From Caproicibacterium sp. BJN0003 (GTDB taxonomy: Bacteria; Bacillota; Clostridia; Oscillospirales; Acutalibacteraceae): a stretch of DNA of 64,000 nt. Below, one piece after another: positions 7,900 to 16,060 of this stretch. Position 1 is the first letter of the stretch. Each line of letters begins with the position of its first letter. The stretch covers positions 434,001 through 498,000 of the forward strand of contig NZ_CP111108.1 of the NCBI RefSeq assembly GCF_026314295.1. Reading direction: 5' to 3'. The notes under the pieces are model-generated. The model worked only from the letters and a program-made list of their open reading frames with translations. It had not been told where the DNA came from and made no database searches. Both the position numbers and the translations under genes were made by a program.

Positions 7900-8853
7900 T
7901 CATGGTAAGATAACTTTTGGAGATTGTGCGCTATTGAAATCTATAAAGTCGATAAGGCTATTAATGCAATCATATATTGCTTTATGTACGTCTTTTAGTA
8001 CAAGCAATGAATCATCCAGATCAATTTCTATTGATTCGAAGTTAGAAGATTCAGCGACAATGTTTCCTTTTGTGTCAGTCATACTCATATGAAATGGTTC
8101 AGGGGGATTAAGCCCCTTAAAAGATATTCCACCTTTATGTTTTATATAATTGGCCCATGAATTAATCTCAGACAATGCATTATAACATTTGATAATAATT
8201 TCCCACAGCGCCTTATAATTGGGGACTGTCTTATATTGGCTATATATTTTCCCCATAGTATCATAAGTACATTTTTTCAACAAATCTTCATGAGATGTCT
8301 GATCGGTATATTCATCAGTCTTTTTATAAATACCAAAAGCAAAATAGGCTACCTGCAGTATATAATCAAAGCATGAATTATACCACACAACTGCTGTCGT
8401 AAAATCCATTGTCCTTAATAAAAACTGGGGAACATATCCGGAGGACCAATTAACTTCAAAATCCGTTTTTAGCAAATCGTAACTATTCAGTAAATAGTAT
8501 CTCGCTGTTTGAAAGCATTGTTCTGTTTTCTTAATGTATTTAGCAGCTTTATAATAATCACTATTTCTCATAATGAGGAGGTATTCTAAAGGATATATTT
8601 CTTTGTTGTATCTATCTACAAATTTTAACTCTTCGCCAAAATCGTGGTTTGCTTTACAAAATTCGTCATAGGTCATTCTTTTGCCACGGTATACAATAGT
8701 AGACTCTTTAAGCTTCTTATCGAGTGAAAAATCATTGGTCTTATATTCCTTAGCAAATTCCTCAAGTAAATATTTTTTATCATCGTAAATTATATGCAAG
8801 AAATCTTGACATTCTGATATTGTTTCAGAGGTAATCGTTACATTCATACTCAC
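7900..8853 (-). CDS. Unknown helical protein, HEPN-like, next to attL
   Basis: 317 aa, AT-rich compared with the structural genes, no signal peptide or membrane segment. The central region (residues about 105-245) is helical: ARYYLLNSYDLLKT, then DFTTAVVWYNSCFDYILQVA, and a conserved-looking WANYIKHKGG at 233-242. This layout (long helices ending in a basic/His motif) recalls HEPN-type or Cthe_2314-like proteins often found among phage accessory and defence genes. It is not recognised at family level. It is a single gene at the far end of the conversion region, with its own upstream gap of 370 bp, so it is probably expressed from the prophage as a lysogen-benefit (moron) gene. Any RNase or defence function is inference. 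Confidence 0.6.
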   Translation of the reverse strand: MSMNVTITSETISECQDFLHIIYDDKKYLLEEFAKEYKTNDFSLDKKLKESTIVYRGKRMTYDEFCKANHDFGEELKFVDRYNKEIYPLEYLLIMRNSDYYKAAKYIKKTEQCFQTARYYLLNSYDLLKTDFEVNWSSGYVPQFLLRTMDFTTAVVWYNSCFDYILQVAYFAFGIYKKTDEYTDQTSHEDLLKKCTYDTMGKIYSQYKTVPNYKALWEIIIKCYNALSEINSWANYIKHKGGISFKGLNPPEPFHMSMTDTKGNIVAESSNFESIEIDLDDSLLVLKDVHKAIYDCINSLIDFIDFNSAQSPKVILP

Positions 8854-9222
8854 TTTTCGTATCCTCCTACGTCAAAAGATATTATTTATCGCGTTAATAA
8901 TACTCTTAACTCCTACAGAGTTGTTGCACTTTGGTTCTCCTTTTCAATTAGACTAAATTGCTATTTTATATAATTGAGTACCGCTTAGAGAGTTCCATTT
9001 TGACAAGTCTTGAATTTTTCATTTAACGTCACTTTTATCGTGCAAAAAAGAAGAGGGCTAGGCACAAGACATTGTACTTAGTAGGAAATCTGTTGAAAGT
9101 CGTTTCTTCAAATTTCTTAGATTTTTGTCAATTTTAAAACATAAAAAAGCAGAGCTGATTTCTCAGACCTGTTTTATGTATGGCAATAGTAGCTGTTTCA
9201 ACAAGTAGTAAGCTACTAATCT
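8854..9222. other. Intergenic stretch, AT-rich, with a small inverted repeat
   Basis: No gene is seen. The end contains TAGTAGCT (9187-9194) and AGCTACTA (9211-9218), an 8-bp inverted repeat just after the glycosyltransferase stop on the minus strand, possibly an RNA 3'-end hairpin. A weaker stem with CATAAAA/TTTTATG arms lies at about 9139-9180. The right-hand promoter of the 317-aa gene should be in this gap, but no convincing pair of boxes was found. Confidence 0.4.
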
Positions 9223-10155
9223 TTAATTCTTATTTTTATGAATCATATTTCGTAAAATCTCAAATGTTCGCTTGGCGTTTTTCTCCATATTTGACAGAAT
9301 TAATCCTGAGAAGAATGATAAAAACGCTGCTATTGCGATAAATCCACATGTAATTAATGTGGGAAATTTTGCTACGAGACCCGTCTTAACATAATCTGTT
9401 AAAACCGGTATAACGTTCAATGTTGATACCACAGCTAATATTGCTGCAAATATACCGAAAAATCCCAATGGTTTATAATTTTTATACAGATTGAAAATAG
9501 TCTTGAGTACCTTAAAACCGTCCGAGTAAGTGTTTAGTTTCGATATGCTTCCTTCCGGACGATTGCGATATTCAATAACCACGTTATCGATCTGCATATT
9601 ATTATAAACCGCATGAATCGTCATCTCAGTTTCAATTTCAAATCCTTTTGACAGGACTGGAAACGTCTTTACAAAATCATAACTGAACGCACGGAATCCG
9701 GTCATAATATCTTTTACATCGCAACTAAATAATTTGTTAATACTCTTTCGAACTAATGAGTTACCAAAATTATGAAATGGACGCTTGTTTTCTGTGAAGT
9801 ATGTGGAGGATAACCGATCTCCTACCACCATATCTGCATTATGGTGAAGAACTTTGTCTGCCATTTCTGGAACAGCGTCTATAGGATAAGTATCATCTCC
9901 GTCTACCATGATATAGCACTTTGCGTCAATTTCTCGAAACATACGTCGGATTACATTCCCTTTACCTTGCATGTATTCATTTCGTACGATAGCACCTGCT
10001 AGTTTAGCAATTTCAACAGTTCGATCCTGTGAATTATTGTTATAAACATATACTGTTGCTGATGGCAAAACGGCTTTTGTGTCTGCTATTACTTTTCCTA
10101 TCGTTTTCTCCTCATTGTAACAGGGAATTAAGACTGCAATTTGATCCATATTCAA
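9223..10155 (-). CDS. GT2-family glycosyltransferase, DPM1/GtrB-like
   Basis: 310 aa. The N-terminus AVLIPCYNEEKTIGKVI is the nucleotide-binding start of a GT-A fold and MVDGDDTYP near residue 98 holds the metal-binding DxD. Two C-terminal membrane segments (about residues 230-290) anchor it, as in GtrB/DPM1-like enzymes that load a sugar from a nucleotide donor onto polyprenyl phosphate at the cytoplasmic membrane. Its start overlaps the end of the 619-aa membrane protein by 4 bp, so the two are translationally coupled. With the neighbouring GT2-GtrA fusion and two polytopic proteins it forms a Gtr-type surface-sugar modification set, the usual lysogenic conversion device. Donor and acceptor sugars are unknown. 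Confidence 0.85.
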   Translation of the reverse strand: MNMDQIAVLIPCYNEEKTIGKVIADTKAVLPSATVYVYNNNSQDRTVEIAKLAGAIVRNEYMQGKGNVIRRMFREIDAKCYIMVDGDDTYPIDAVPEMADKVLHHNADMVVGDRLSSTYFTENKRPFHNFGNSLVRKSINKLFSCDVKDIMTGFRAFSYDFVKTFPVLSKGFEIETEMTIHAVYNNMQIDNVVIEYRNRPEGSISKLNTYSDGFKVLKTIFNLYKNYKPLGFFGIFAAILAVVSTLNVIPVLTDYVKTGLVAKFPTLITCGFIAIAAFLSFFSGLILSNMEKNAKRTFEILRNMIHKNKN

Positions 10156-12011
10156 TCGTCACCTAATTTTAATATATTTTGTTCATTTTTTAAGATAAGC
10201 CCTAAAAGGACAGGTGTAGTTATTACAAGTGGGTAAATATATCTATATAAAACAACTGGTCCTAATAATAATGTGAGCCATAATGCAAATAGGAATGCTG
10301 CCGGAAATAAAAGTTGATAGCTATGCTTATAAAATGCATAAGTTATATAGAGTAGCATGTTCCACACAAAAAAGCCAGAACTAAATAGCATTGAAAATAT
10401 AGGCATAGACTGATAATTATTGTTATAAGATAAATTATGTAACCATTTTTCTAGCCATTGGAAAGATGTAGGTGTTTGTCTTGTAATCAAAACCCAATTT
10501 TTATTATTTTGTGAAGTATTATCATATTCCCAATATGGGTGATATGCTTGTGGATCACGGTAATTCATATCTGGATACCATAGACCAATAGTCAAGCGCA
10601 AGAACGCATCTACATATGAAGTTGGGCATTTTTTCCCGACTTTTATCCATAAAGCTATAAACCTTTTTGGATCTGACTTACATAAATCGGAATTAAATGT
10701 CTGTTTCATAAGGTCTGAGATACCTTGTTGATTATTTGTGTATTTTGAATAATCAGGTATGTATTCAGCTATTTCACTAATATCTTCAGAGTTTAGCTGA
10801 GGGGATCCAACGGTTGCCGCACGTGACAACTGCATAATTGGAACGCTCAACATCTCTTGGAGTGAATCGGACTTTACGCCACCAGCGAGTGCTGTAATTG
10901 GTCCTGAATAAACTCCAAAAAGGACACATGAGATGATTCCAATTGATAAGATCTTTTTATTAATCTTCCATTTATGAAAAATTAATAAGCCAATGATCAT
11001 TGCCATAATATTTACATATATAGCATTATTCCTAAAAATTAAGTTTATGAATACAATAACAATTGTCAATGCGACGCTTTTTTTTGATTCAAGATACTTG
11101 TTATTGACAACCAGTTTTGCCCACTGCAAAACCATTAGTAGAAATGTTGCAGAATAAATAATATCTTTCGTTGAAGAAAACGACATTATGGAATTTGTCG
11201 GTAGGAACATGAAGAGAAGCAGCATTACTAGTTGTACAATAAAAGGCAAATGCCAATTACGCAGATTTCTTATGGTTTCAGCAAATGCAAAAGAAAGAAT
11301 GGCCATCTGAATAAGAATATACAGTAAAAATCCTATTTGTCTATTTCCTATAGCATCGCCAACTGTGATTGTGAAAAAGCCAAGAAGATATGAATGAATG
11401 ATTGGGTGATGTAAACTAAATCGATGATTGATATAAAAATTTATCTGGTAAACACTATCATATCCATAAATTCCTGGAAAAGATGCTATGAGGTTTGGCA
11501 CCCATGATAAGAAAATAATAATCCATACTATTATTTCAAATAGTATAGGGAACTTTTCTGAGAGTTTTGTTATACATTTGGGTTCTTTAAATACTTGTAG
11601 ATTTAAATTTATTTTAGAAATAGACTTGAGTGCGATTGTGATCAATGGATACCACAAAAAGGTGCCTGAAATGATTGCTACCCATGTTTGTCCTTTGTTC
11701 GCTTGCGCATATCCACTTTTGATGATAATTGAGCCAAAAACAAGCGAAGCAGAAAAAAATAGAGCGAGAAGTATTCTTATAGCAAGTGCATTAGAATTAT
11801 CAATTTCTAACGTTTTATACCAAAGAAACATTAGTATAACAAACCAGATCCATGAAAAAATACTATTAGAATATGATAAAAGCGTTAGTTCACCTTTTAT
11901 CATATTCTGAATTCCCCATGTTGCTATTGTAGCAAAAATTATAGACATAATAATTTGTTTATTTGATGCCAATTTATTCAAATGCAATTTCATATTTACC
12001 TTTACTTTCAA
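10152..12011 (-). CDS. Polytopic membrane protein, GT-C-like (DUF6020-type)
   Basis: 619 aa with about twelve or more membrane helices. An extracytoplasmic loop follows the first long membrane block with SFPGIYGYDSVYQINFY and LHHPIIHSYLLG, the arrangement of DUF6020/GT-C proteins where an acidic residue in the first loop serves catalysis. GT-C enzymes take sugars from polyprenyl-phosphate carriers on the outer membrane face and attach them to cell-wall polymers. A second large soluble loop lies around residues 375-525. It overlaps the downstream GT2 gene by 4 bp, giving a matched carrier-loading and transfer pair. It is AT-rich. The enzymatic role is inference from topology and context. Confidence 0.65.
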   Translation of the reverse strand: MKVKVNMKLHLNKLASNKQIIMSIIFATIATWGIQNMIKGELTLLSYSNSIFSWIWFVILMFLWYKTLEIDNSNALAIRILLALFFSASLVFGSIIIKSGYAQANKGQTWVAIISGTFLWYPLITIALKSISKINLNLQVFKEPKCITKLSEKFPILFEIIVWIIIFLSWVPNLIASFPGIYGYDSVYQINFYINHRFSLHHPIIHSYLLGFFTITVGDAIGNRQIGFLLYILIQMAILSFAFAETIRNLRNWHLPFIVQLVMLLLFMFLPTNSIMSFSSTKDIIYSATFLLMVLQWAKLVVNNKYLESKKSVALTIVIVFINLIFRNNAIYVNIMAMIIGLLIFHKWKINKKILSIGIISCVLFGVYSGPITALAGGVKSDSLQEMLSVPIMQLSRAATVGSPQLNSEDISEIAEYIPDYSKYTNNQQGISDLMKQTFNSDLCKSDPKRFIALWIKVGKKCPTSYVDAFLRLTIGLWYPDMNYRDPQAYHPYWEYDNTSQNNKNWVLITRQTPTSFQWLEKWLHNLSYNNNYQSMPIFSMLFSSGFFVWNMLLYITYAFYKHSYQLLFPAAFLFALWLTLLLGPVVLYRYIYPLVITTPVLLGLILKNEQNILKLGDD

Positions 12012-12180
12012 TCGTTTTTATACAATAATCTCTTTACATCGCTATAACATAAATTTCTATATTACTATATTATATTAATAATACTCTTAAATACCATAAA
12101 ATGGAACGCTTTGTATGAAAATTCGTCAAGATTCAACATAATTGAAATAATACAATTAGACGTATTAACAACAAAAAATC

Positions 12181-12235
12181 CCTCAACCGTCTCATAACCG
12201 GTTGGTGCTGGGTTCGAGTCCTAGATGGCCCACCA
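12181..12235 (+). tRNA. 3' fragment of a tRNA with CAT anticodon (Met or Ile2 type), not functional
   Basis: The stretch contains an anticodon loop CTCATAA with mostly paired flanks (one mismatch at the loop-closing pair), a T arm with CTGGG-TTCGAGT-CCTAG, and the acceptor 3' strand ATGGCCC followed by ACCA. The 5' acceptor strand and D arm that should precede it are absent; the upstream sequence is unrelated AT-rich DNA. Tyrosine-integrase elements typically use exactly this anticodon-to-3'-end part of a tRNA as attachment core, so this is best read as an att remnant carried within the prophage. It cannot fold into a full tRNA. Confidence 0.8.
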
Positions 12236-12242
12236 AACAAAA

Positions 12243-12287
12243 ACCGTGTCAGATAGCCATTTGTTGGCATTCTGATGCGGCTTTTTT
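12243..12287 (+). terminator. Terminator following the tRNA fragment
   Basis: An imperfect long stem (ACCGTGTCAGA...TCTGATGCGG, with inner TAGCCA/TTGGCA pairing) is followed by CTTTTTT. It is the kind of terminator found just after a tRNA gene and seems to have been acquired together with the fragment. Confidence 0.75.
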
Positions 12288-12300
12288 ATATCTTAAATTA

Positions 12301-12358
12301 ACGCAAAAACACGCAAAATAATGGTAAAATTCGAAAACATGCAAGTCACATGCAAGTC
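12301..12358 (+). repeat. Short direct repeats beside the tRNA fragment (arm-type integrase sites?)
   Basis: ACGCAAAA occurs at 12301 and 12311, and the 11-bp unit ACATGCAAGTC occurs twice in perfect tandem at 12337-12347 and 12348-12358. Repeats of this size beside a tRNA-derived core are typical of arm-binding sites for tyrosine integrases, yet the prophage encodes a serine integrase. This supports a remnant of a different element. Confidence 0.6.
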
Positions 12359-12427
12359 AAAATATGCGTTGTAATATGCCAAAAACATGAATTAGATTCA
12401 CAGTGGTGTTACAAAAATGCTTGACCA

Positions 12428-13510
12428 TTACGATTTAAAAAAAATATATCTCTGCTGTATATGGTAACTAACAAAAAATAAAATAGTGTCAATGATTATC
12501 TTAACCACGACTTCTGGAATTACAGAAAAAATTCTTACAAATGTGGTAACAAGAAAGGCGCTCATACTCATTTGTACTGCTGCTAGCATCGCATATTTAA
12601 TACCAGAGGTTTTAATTGATTCACTGCTCTTAAAAACGACCTTATAATTCATAAAATAATTATATGTTGCAGATATTATTCTTGCTAGTACCGTTGAAAT
12701 TGCAACATATAAATTCAAATTTTTATTTTTAAGTATCAAACAAAAAAATGAAAACAAAATTAAATCTATAATGCTTGATGAAAATGATGAAAAGATATAT
12801 TTTAAAATTTTTTTTCCGAGAATCCTATAGATTTTAATAGAATCTTTTATTGGGTTAAAATGTGTCTGATGATTTTCTTCTGAATCATAAACTGTTTTTA
12901 TTGGTATTTCAACTATATTATATTTACCTGCACTTTCTAACAGCATTTGCATTTCAAATTCAAATCTATCGCCTTTAACTTCAAGAAGTTGTTCCATAAA
13001 TGAAATAGGAATCCCACGAAGTCCTGTTTGTGTATCACTTACATGAACGCCCGATACCACTGCAAATACTTTCTTTGTCAAATTATTGCCAAATCGGCTT
13101 TTCCACGGTATTCCAGCTCCATTAAATTGTCGCACCCCTAATACCAAACATTTTGGTTCATTGTAGAATGCATCCATAACAGCTTTTATACATTCTACGG
13201 TATGTTGTCCATCTGAATCAGCTGTAATAGCCCCTATTGCATTCTGATAATTGTTTATAATATAGGAAAATGCTGTTTTTAGAGCTCTCCCTTTTCCCAT
13301 GTTTTGTGGATGTTTCAATAAAACACCATCATGCTCATTTAAAAGTCTTTCTGCTTTTTCAAAAATAGGATCATATTCATGACAGCTACCATCATTAACC
13401 AATATAACTGGACCAATATCATTTTCATTAAATTCTTGTAACAATTTGATCAATCTATTATCTGGTTCATAAGCAGGAATTACTATTGGTATTTTTTCCA
13501 TCTTTATCAT
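12428..13510 (-). CDS. Bifunctional GT2 glycosyltransferase / GtrA-family flippase
   Basis: 360 aa. Residues about 1-230 are a DPM1-like GT2 domain: IPIVIPAYEPDNRLIKLL, a nucleotide-binding VILVNDGSCHEYD, MGKGRALKTA, and TADSDGQH carrying the metal-binding DxD. Residues about 235-360 contain four hydrophobic helices of the GtrA type, including a FMNYKVVF motif between helices two and three and YIFF at the end. GtrA proteins help move polyprenyl-phosphate sugars across the membrane, so this single chain both makes and flips the carrier sugar. It overlaps the upstream 578-aa membrane gene by 4 bp. Fusions of this kind are common in Clostridia. Sugar identity is unknown. Confidence 0.88.
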   Translation of the reverse strand: MIKMEKIPIVIPAYEPDNRLIKLLQEFNENDIGPVILVNDGSCHEYDPIFEKAERLLNEHDGVLLKHPQNMGKGRALKTAFSYIINNYQNAIGAITADSDGQHTVECIKAVMDAFYNEPKCLVLGVRQFNGAGIPWKSRFGNNLTKKVFAVVSGVHVSDTQTGLRGIPISFMEQLLEVKGDRFEFEMQMLLESAGKYNIVEIPIKTVYDSEENHQTHFNPIKDSIKIYRILGKKILKYIFSSFSSSIIDLILFSFFCLILKNKNLNLYVAISTVLARIISATYNYFMNYKVVFKSSESIKTSGIKYAMLAAVQMSMSAFLVTTFVRIFSVIPEVVVKIIIDTILFFVSYHIQQRYIFFKS

Positions 13511-15243
13511 TTTCTAATAATTACCTCGTTACCAACTTGTCCAGGGTAATTTGTGGAGATCCATCCCTGCACAGAAGTATTTTCTTTATCGTAAACCAAA
13601 ATATATTTTGAACTAATGGTATCCATGTCCTCTTTGCTCGGACTAATGAGAGTCAATATATCATTTGTCTGAAATATATATTTTCCCAAATAATATGTGT
13701 AGCCCGAATCACTCGAACTAATTACAATGCAACAAGATTCCCCCATAGGTATTCCATACTGATTTTTAACATTTTGGATCCAATTACGTTCTGATGCATT
13801 AGGTACATCTGAAAATACGGTTTTAAATGTCCCTAATGTTCCCTTCATCGCTACGAACATTACAACTACTAATGTCAGAATACTGATAATTCCTGTTATC
13901 CTTTTTAATTCAATATCAGAGATAATTTTTAAATAGAGAAGTATTGTCCCGTATACAATGGCTATTAGTATCGTTTTACAATAGCGGGATGAACTGGAAA
14001 GACTTGTAGCTTCATCTCCTGGCATGGAATAAAGATACATAACAAGCGTTCCTACTTGGTACATGATATACATTACCAAGTTAAAAATAAAAATTTTGAT
14101 AAAAAATTGTCGATTTGCTTTTGCGACAGTAAAGCACACAATCCCTGCAAATATCAAGCATAAGAAAATAAACCATACATCTTTATAGGTCAATGAAAAT
14201 TTTAACATAGCGTGACATATTGTTCTAACATCTTCCGCCGTTTTTGATGCAAAAACATTTTTGTAATTTGCTACCGTCATAGCATGCTTGGAAGTTGCAG
14301 AACTAGCATACACATAACTGCAGTGATTCTGCCATAATTTCAAAGTGATGTATGGCAATAATGCTATAGCCAATCTAGAAATGATAGCCTTATCGTTCCT
14401 TATCCTAATTAAAATCCATATTGAAGCGATTGCAGAAAAGAAGATCCCAGAATTCTTTATTTGTATTATTTGAATCATGTAAAAAATTGACAGCCATAAT
14501 TCAATGTGATACTTCGCAAAATTAACGGAATAACGATATACATATAAAAGCGCACACATCGATACTAATGGCAGCAATGTATCAACCAACAAATCCGTTA
14601 CATTTATATTGTATAAAAAAAGAAAATTTGTAACAAAAAACATTATGCCACATGATAAAATCTGATTTTTCTTTGTATAAGTGAATATTGGTAGCAAGCA
14701 TGTAAGCATCGTGTATATTTGTGCAAACATCTGTAGCGATTCATTCTTTCCCACAAGTTTAGCAAAATAGTAAATATAAGTTGAACTTCCTAATGGATAC
14801 TCTTGAAACATAATAATTGTATCTTCGAAATTTGGATATCTGTTGGTAGACAACATCTGCTTGACAACTAATGCCCAATGTGAGAAATTATCATAATGAG
14901 TAAATATTTTCCCTCTCACATAAAAAAGCATAATTGCTGCCGAAATAACCAGATAAACAAAGCCAACCTTTTTATAATTGTTAATAAATTTTACGTTTCT
15001 GTCATTTGTGATAAAAAATATCAATAAAGCCAAGCCACACCCCCATAAAAGATAAGTAGTTCCCTTAAGAATATTAAGTAACCCAGCAAAAAACAGGATT
15101 GTAGTCTGTACGGCTATAGTTAAACTAGGTAAGAAATAAATATTAATTTGAGTCTTTCTTCTTAATAATTCCCAAAATCCCAGATTAGATAAGAAAAAAG
15201 CTGTCAACTTAATAAAAAGAACCAGATAATGCATTGGACCCAT
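13507..15243 (-). CDS. Polytopic membrane protein, probable GT-C glycosyltransferase
   Basis: 578 aa with about twelve hydrophobic helices. After the first membrane block a loop reads YDNFSHWALVVKQML, then FQEYPLGSSTYIYYFAKL, the layout of GT-C enzymes with an acidic residue and an aromatic/His cluster in the first external loop. A soluble C-terminal segment of about 80 residues follows the last helix. It overlaps the GT2-GtrA gene by 4 bp and heads the conversion operon. It would transfer the carrier-linked sugar to a surface polymer outside the cell. Not recognised at subfamily level; role inferred from topology and gene pairing. AT-rich compared with the phage structural genes. Confidence 0.6.
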   Translation of the reverse strand: MGPMHYLVLFIKLTAFFLSNLGFWELLRRKTQINIYFLPSLTIAVQTTILFFAGLLNILKGTTYLLWGCGLALLIFFITNDRNVKFINNYKKVGFVYLVISAAIMLFYVRGKIFTHYDNFSHWALVVKQMLSTNRYPNFEDTIIMFQEYPLGSSTYIYYFAKLVGKNESLQMFAQIYTMLTCLLPIFTYTKKNQILSCGIMFFVTNFLFLYNINVTDLLVDTLLPLVSMCALLYVYRYSVNFAKYHIELWLSIFYMIQIIQIKNSGIFFSAIASIWILIRIRNDKAIISRLAIALLPYITLKLWQNHCSYVYASSATSKHAMTVANYKNVFASKTAEDVRTICHAMLKFSLTYKDVWFIFLCLIFAGIVCFTVAKANRQFFIKIFIFNLVMYIMYQVGTLVMYLYSMPGDEATSLSSSSRYCKTILIAIVYGTILLYLKIISDIELKRITGIISILTLVVVMFVAMKGTLGTFKTVFSDVPNASERNWIQNVKNQYGIPMGESCCIVISSSDSGYTYYLGKYIFQTNDILTLISPSKEDMDTISSKYILVYDKENTSVQGWISTNYPGQVGNEVIIRK

Positions 15244-15436
15244 GCTCCTTCATCTAAATTATTGCTCCTTTTTGAATTTTATGATACACAAAAAGACACC
15301 ATATTATAGCACTTATTCGACAAGAATGGTAGTAAGATCCAATTGCTTTTATGCTTTTGTAAATGTTAGTTTCTCAAAACAATTAGATTGTGAACTATAT
15401 TTACACTGGATTTTTCACATTTTTAAATCAAAGCAA

Positions 15437-15565
15437 AAAAAATAAGCCCATCGAGGATTTTTGAACTGCCCCCAATTGTAGTTATATTATCCTACGATTG
15501 GGGGCCTTTTGTCATTGTCCGTTTTTTACGGACCTGTTCATTTCTCCTCGATAGGCTTATTTTTT
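15437..15565. terminator. Large three-way-junction hairpin element at the end of the lysis operon
   Basis: Two 21-base arms (15437-15457 and 15545-15565) are complementary at 20 positions. Inside lie two further hairpins: GCCCCCAATTGTAG/CTACGATTGGGGGC (15468-15481, 15492-15505; one mismatch) and GTCCGT/ACGGAC (15517-15522, 15528-15533). The whole folds as a three-way junction on either strand. On the minus strand the outer stem is followed by eight T residues, so it can terminate transcription coming from the holin gene before the conversion operon. Its size goes well beyond an ordinary terminator; an insertion-sequence end relic or a small structured RNA are alternatives. Confidence 0.65.
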
Positions 15566-15580
15566 ATAAGTTATATTTTA

Positions 15581-16045
15581 TTACTTTTGATTGCTGGCAT
15601 CATCCGGTACCTGAGAGTCGACCTTACTCTTGAGCATCGAAACGAGGCGCCCTAAGAAACCAGGCAGCGGAATTCCGATATCTCCAATGTTTTCGAGAAT
15701 GCTGATTAATTCGTTGCAGATCAGCCAGACAGCTACAAGCGACGCGATCAGCATCGGCAGATGAATGGTCATTCCGAGCTTGTCACCTGCATAAGAAAGA
15801 AGCCAGTCAAGCACTGCACCGACCGCTACCAGCAGCCACATACAAACCTTTTTCGCAATACCCTGAATGCCTCGATAGCTACTGATCTTTTGGCCACGCT
15901 TTGATGCTGCGGCTAAGCCGGTCACATAATCAATCAAATTACAAATGACTAGTACCAACATCGGCACGGCAAGTTCTCCGAGCCAAGACGCCAGAACTCC
16001 TACGATGGCAGTAAATACCGCCTTCGTTTTTGTTAATGTATCCAT
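15581..16045 (-). CDS. Phage holin (toxin-secretion/phage lysis holin family)
   Basis: 154 aa with three to four hydrophobic stretches; LVICNLIDYVTGLAAA near residues 33-48 is the characteristic segment of the phage_holin_4 (Cph1-like) family. A charged hydrophilic C-terminus (SKVDSQVPDDASNQK) is also typical. Holins form lesions in the cytoplasmic membrane at a set time and let the endolysin reach the cell wall. It directly follows the endolysin gene on the same strand (15 bp gap) as the last gene of the late operon. Confidence 0.9.
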   Translation of the reverse strand: MDTLTKTKAVFTAIVGVLASWLGELAVPMLVLVICNLIDYVTGLAAASKRGQKISSYRGIQGIAKKVCMWLLVAVGAVLDWLLSYAGDKLGMTIHLPMLIASLVAVWLICNELISILENIGDIGIPLPGFLGRLVSMLKSKVDSQVPDDASNQK

Positions 16046-16060
16046 TTTATTTTTCTCTCC

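Larger units (their letters stand above)
12012..12427. other. Junction region between the two glycosyltransferase pairs
   Basis: No protein gene. It holds a tRNA 3' fragment (12181-12235), a terminator (12243-12287) and two sets of short direct repeats (12301-12358). Together these look like an old attachment-site end left by a tRNA-targeting element. The remaining sequence is AT-rich and featureless to my eye. Confidence 0.6.

Noticed and set aside
11488-11910. 140-aa plus-strand open frame in the 619-aa membrane protein gene
   Set aside because: A shadow of the membrane protein frame with no ribosome site.
15242-15445. 67-aa plus-strand open frame before the three-way-junction element
   Set aside because: No ribosome site, no recognisable features and it runs into the structured element; it lies in the upstream gap of the membrane protein gene.
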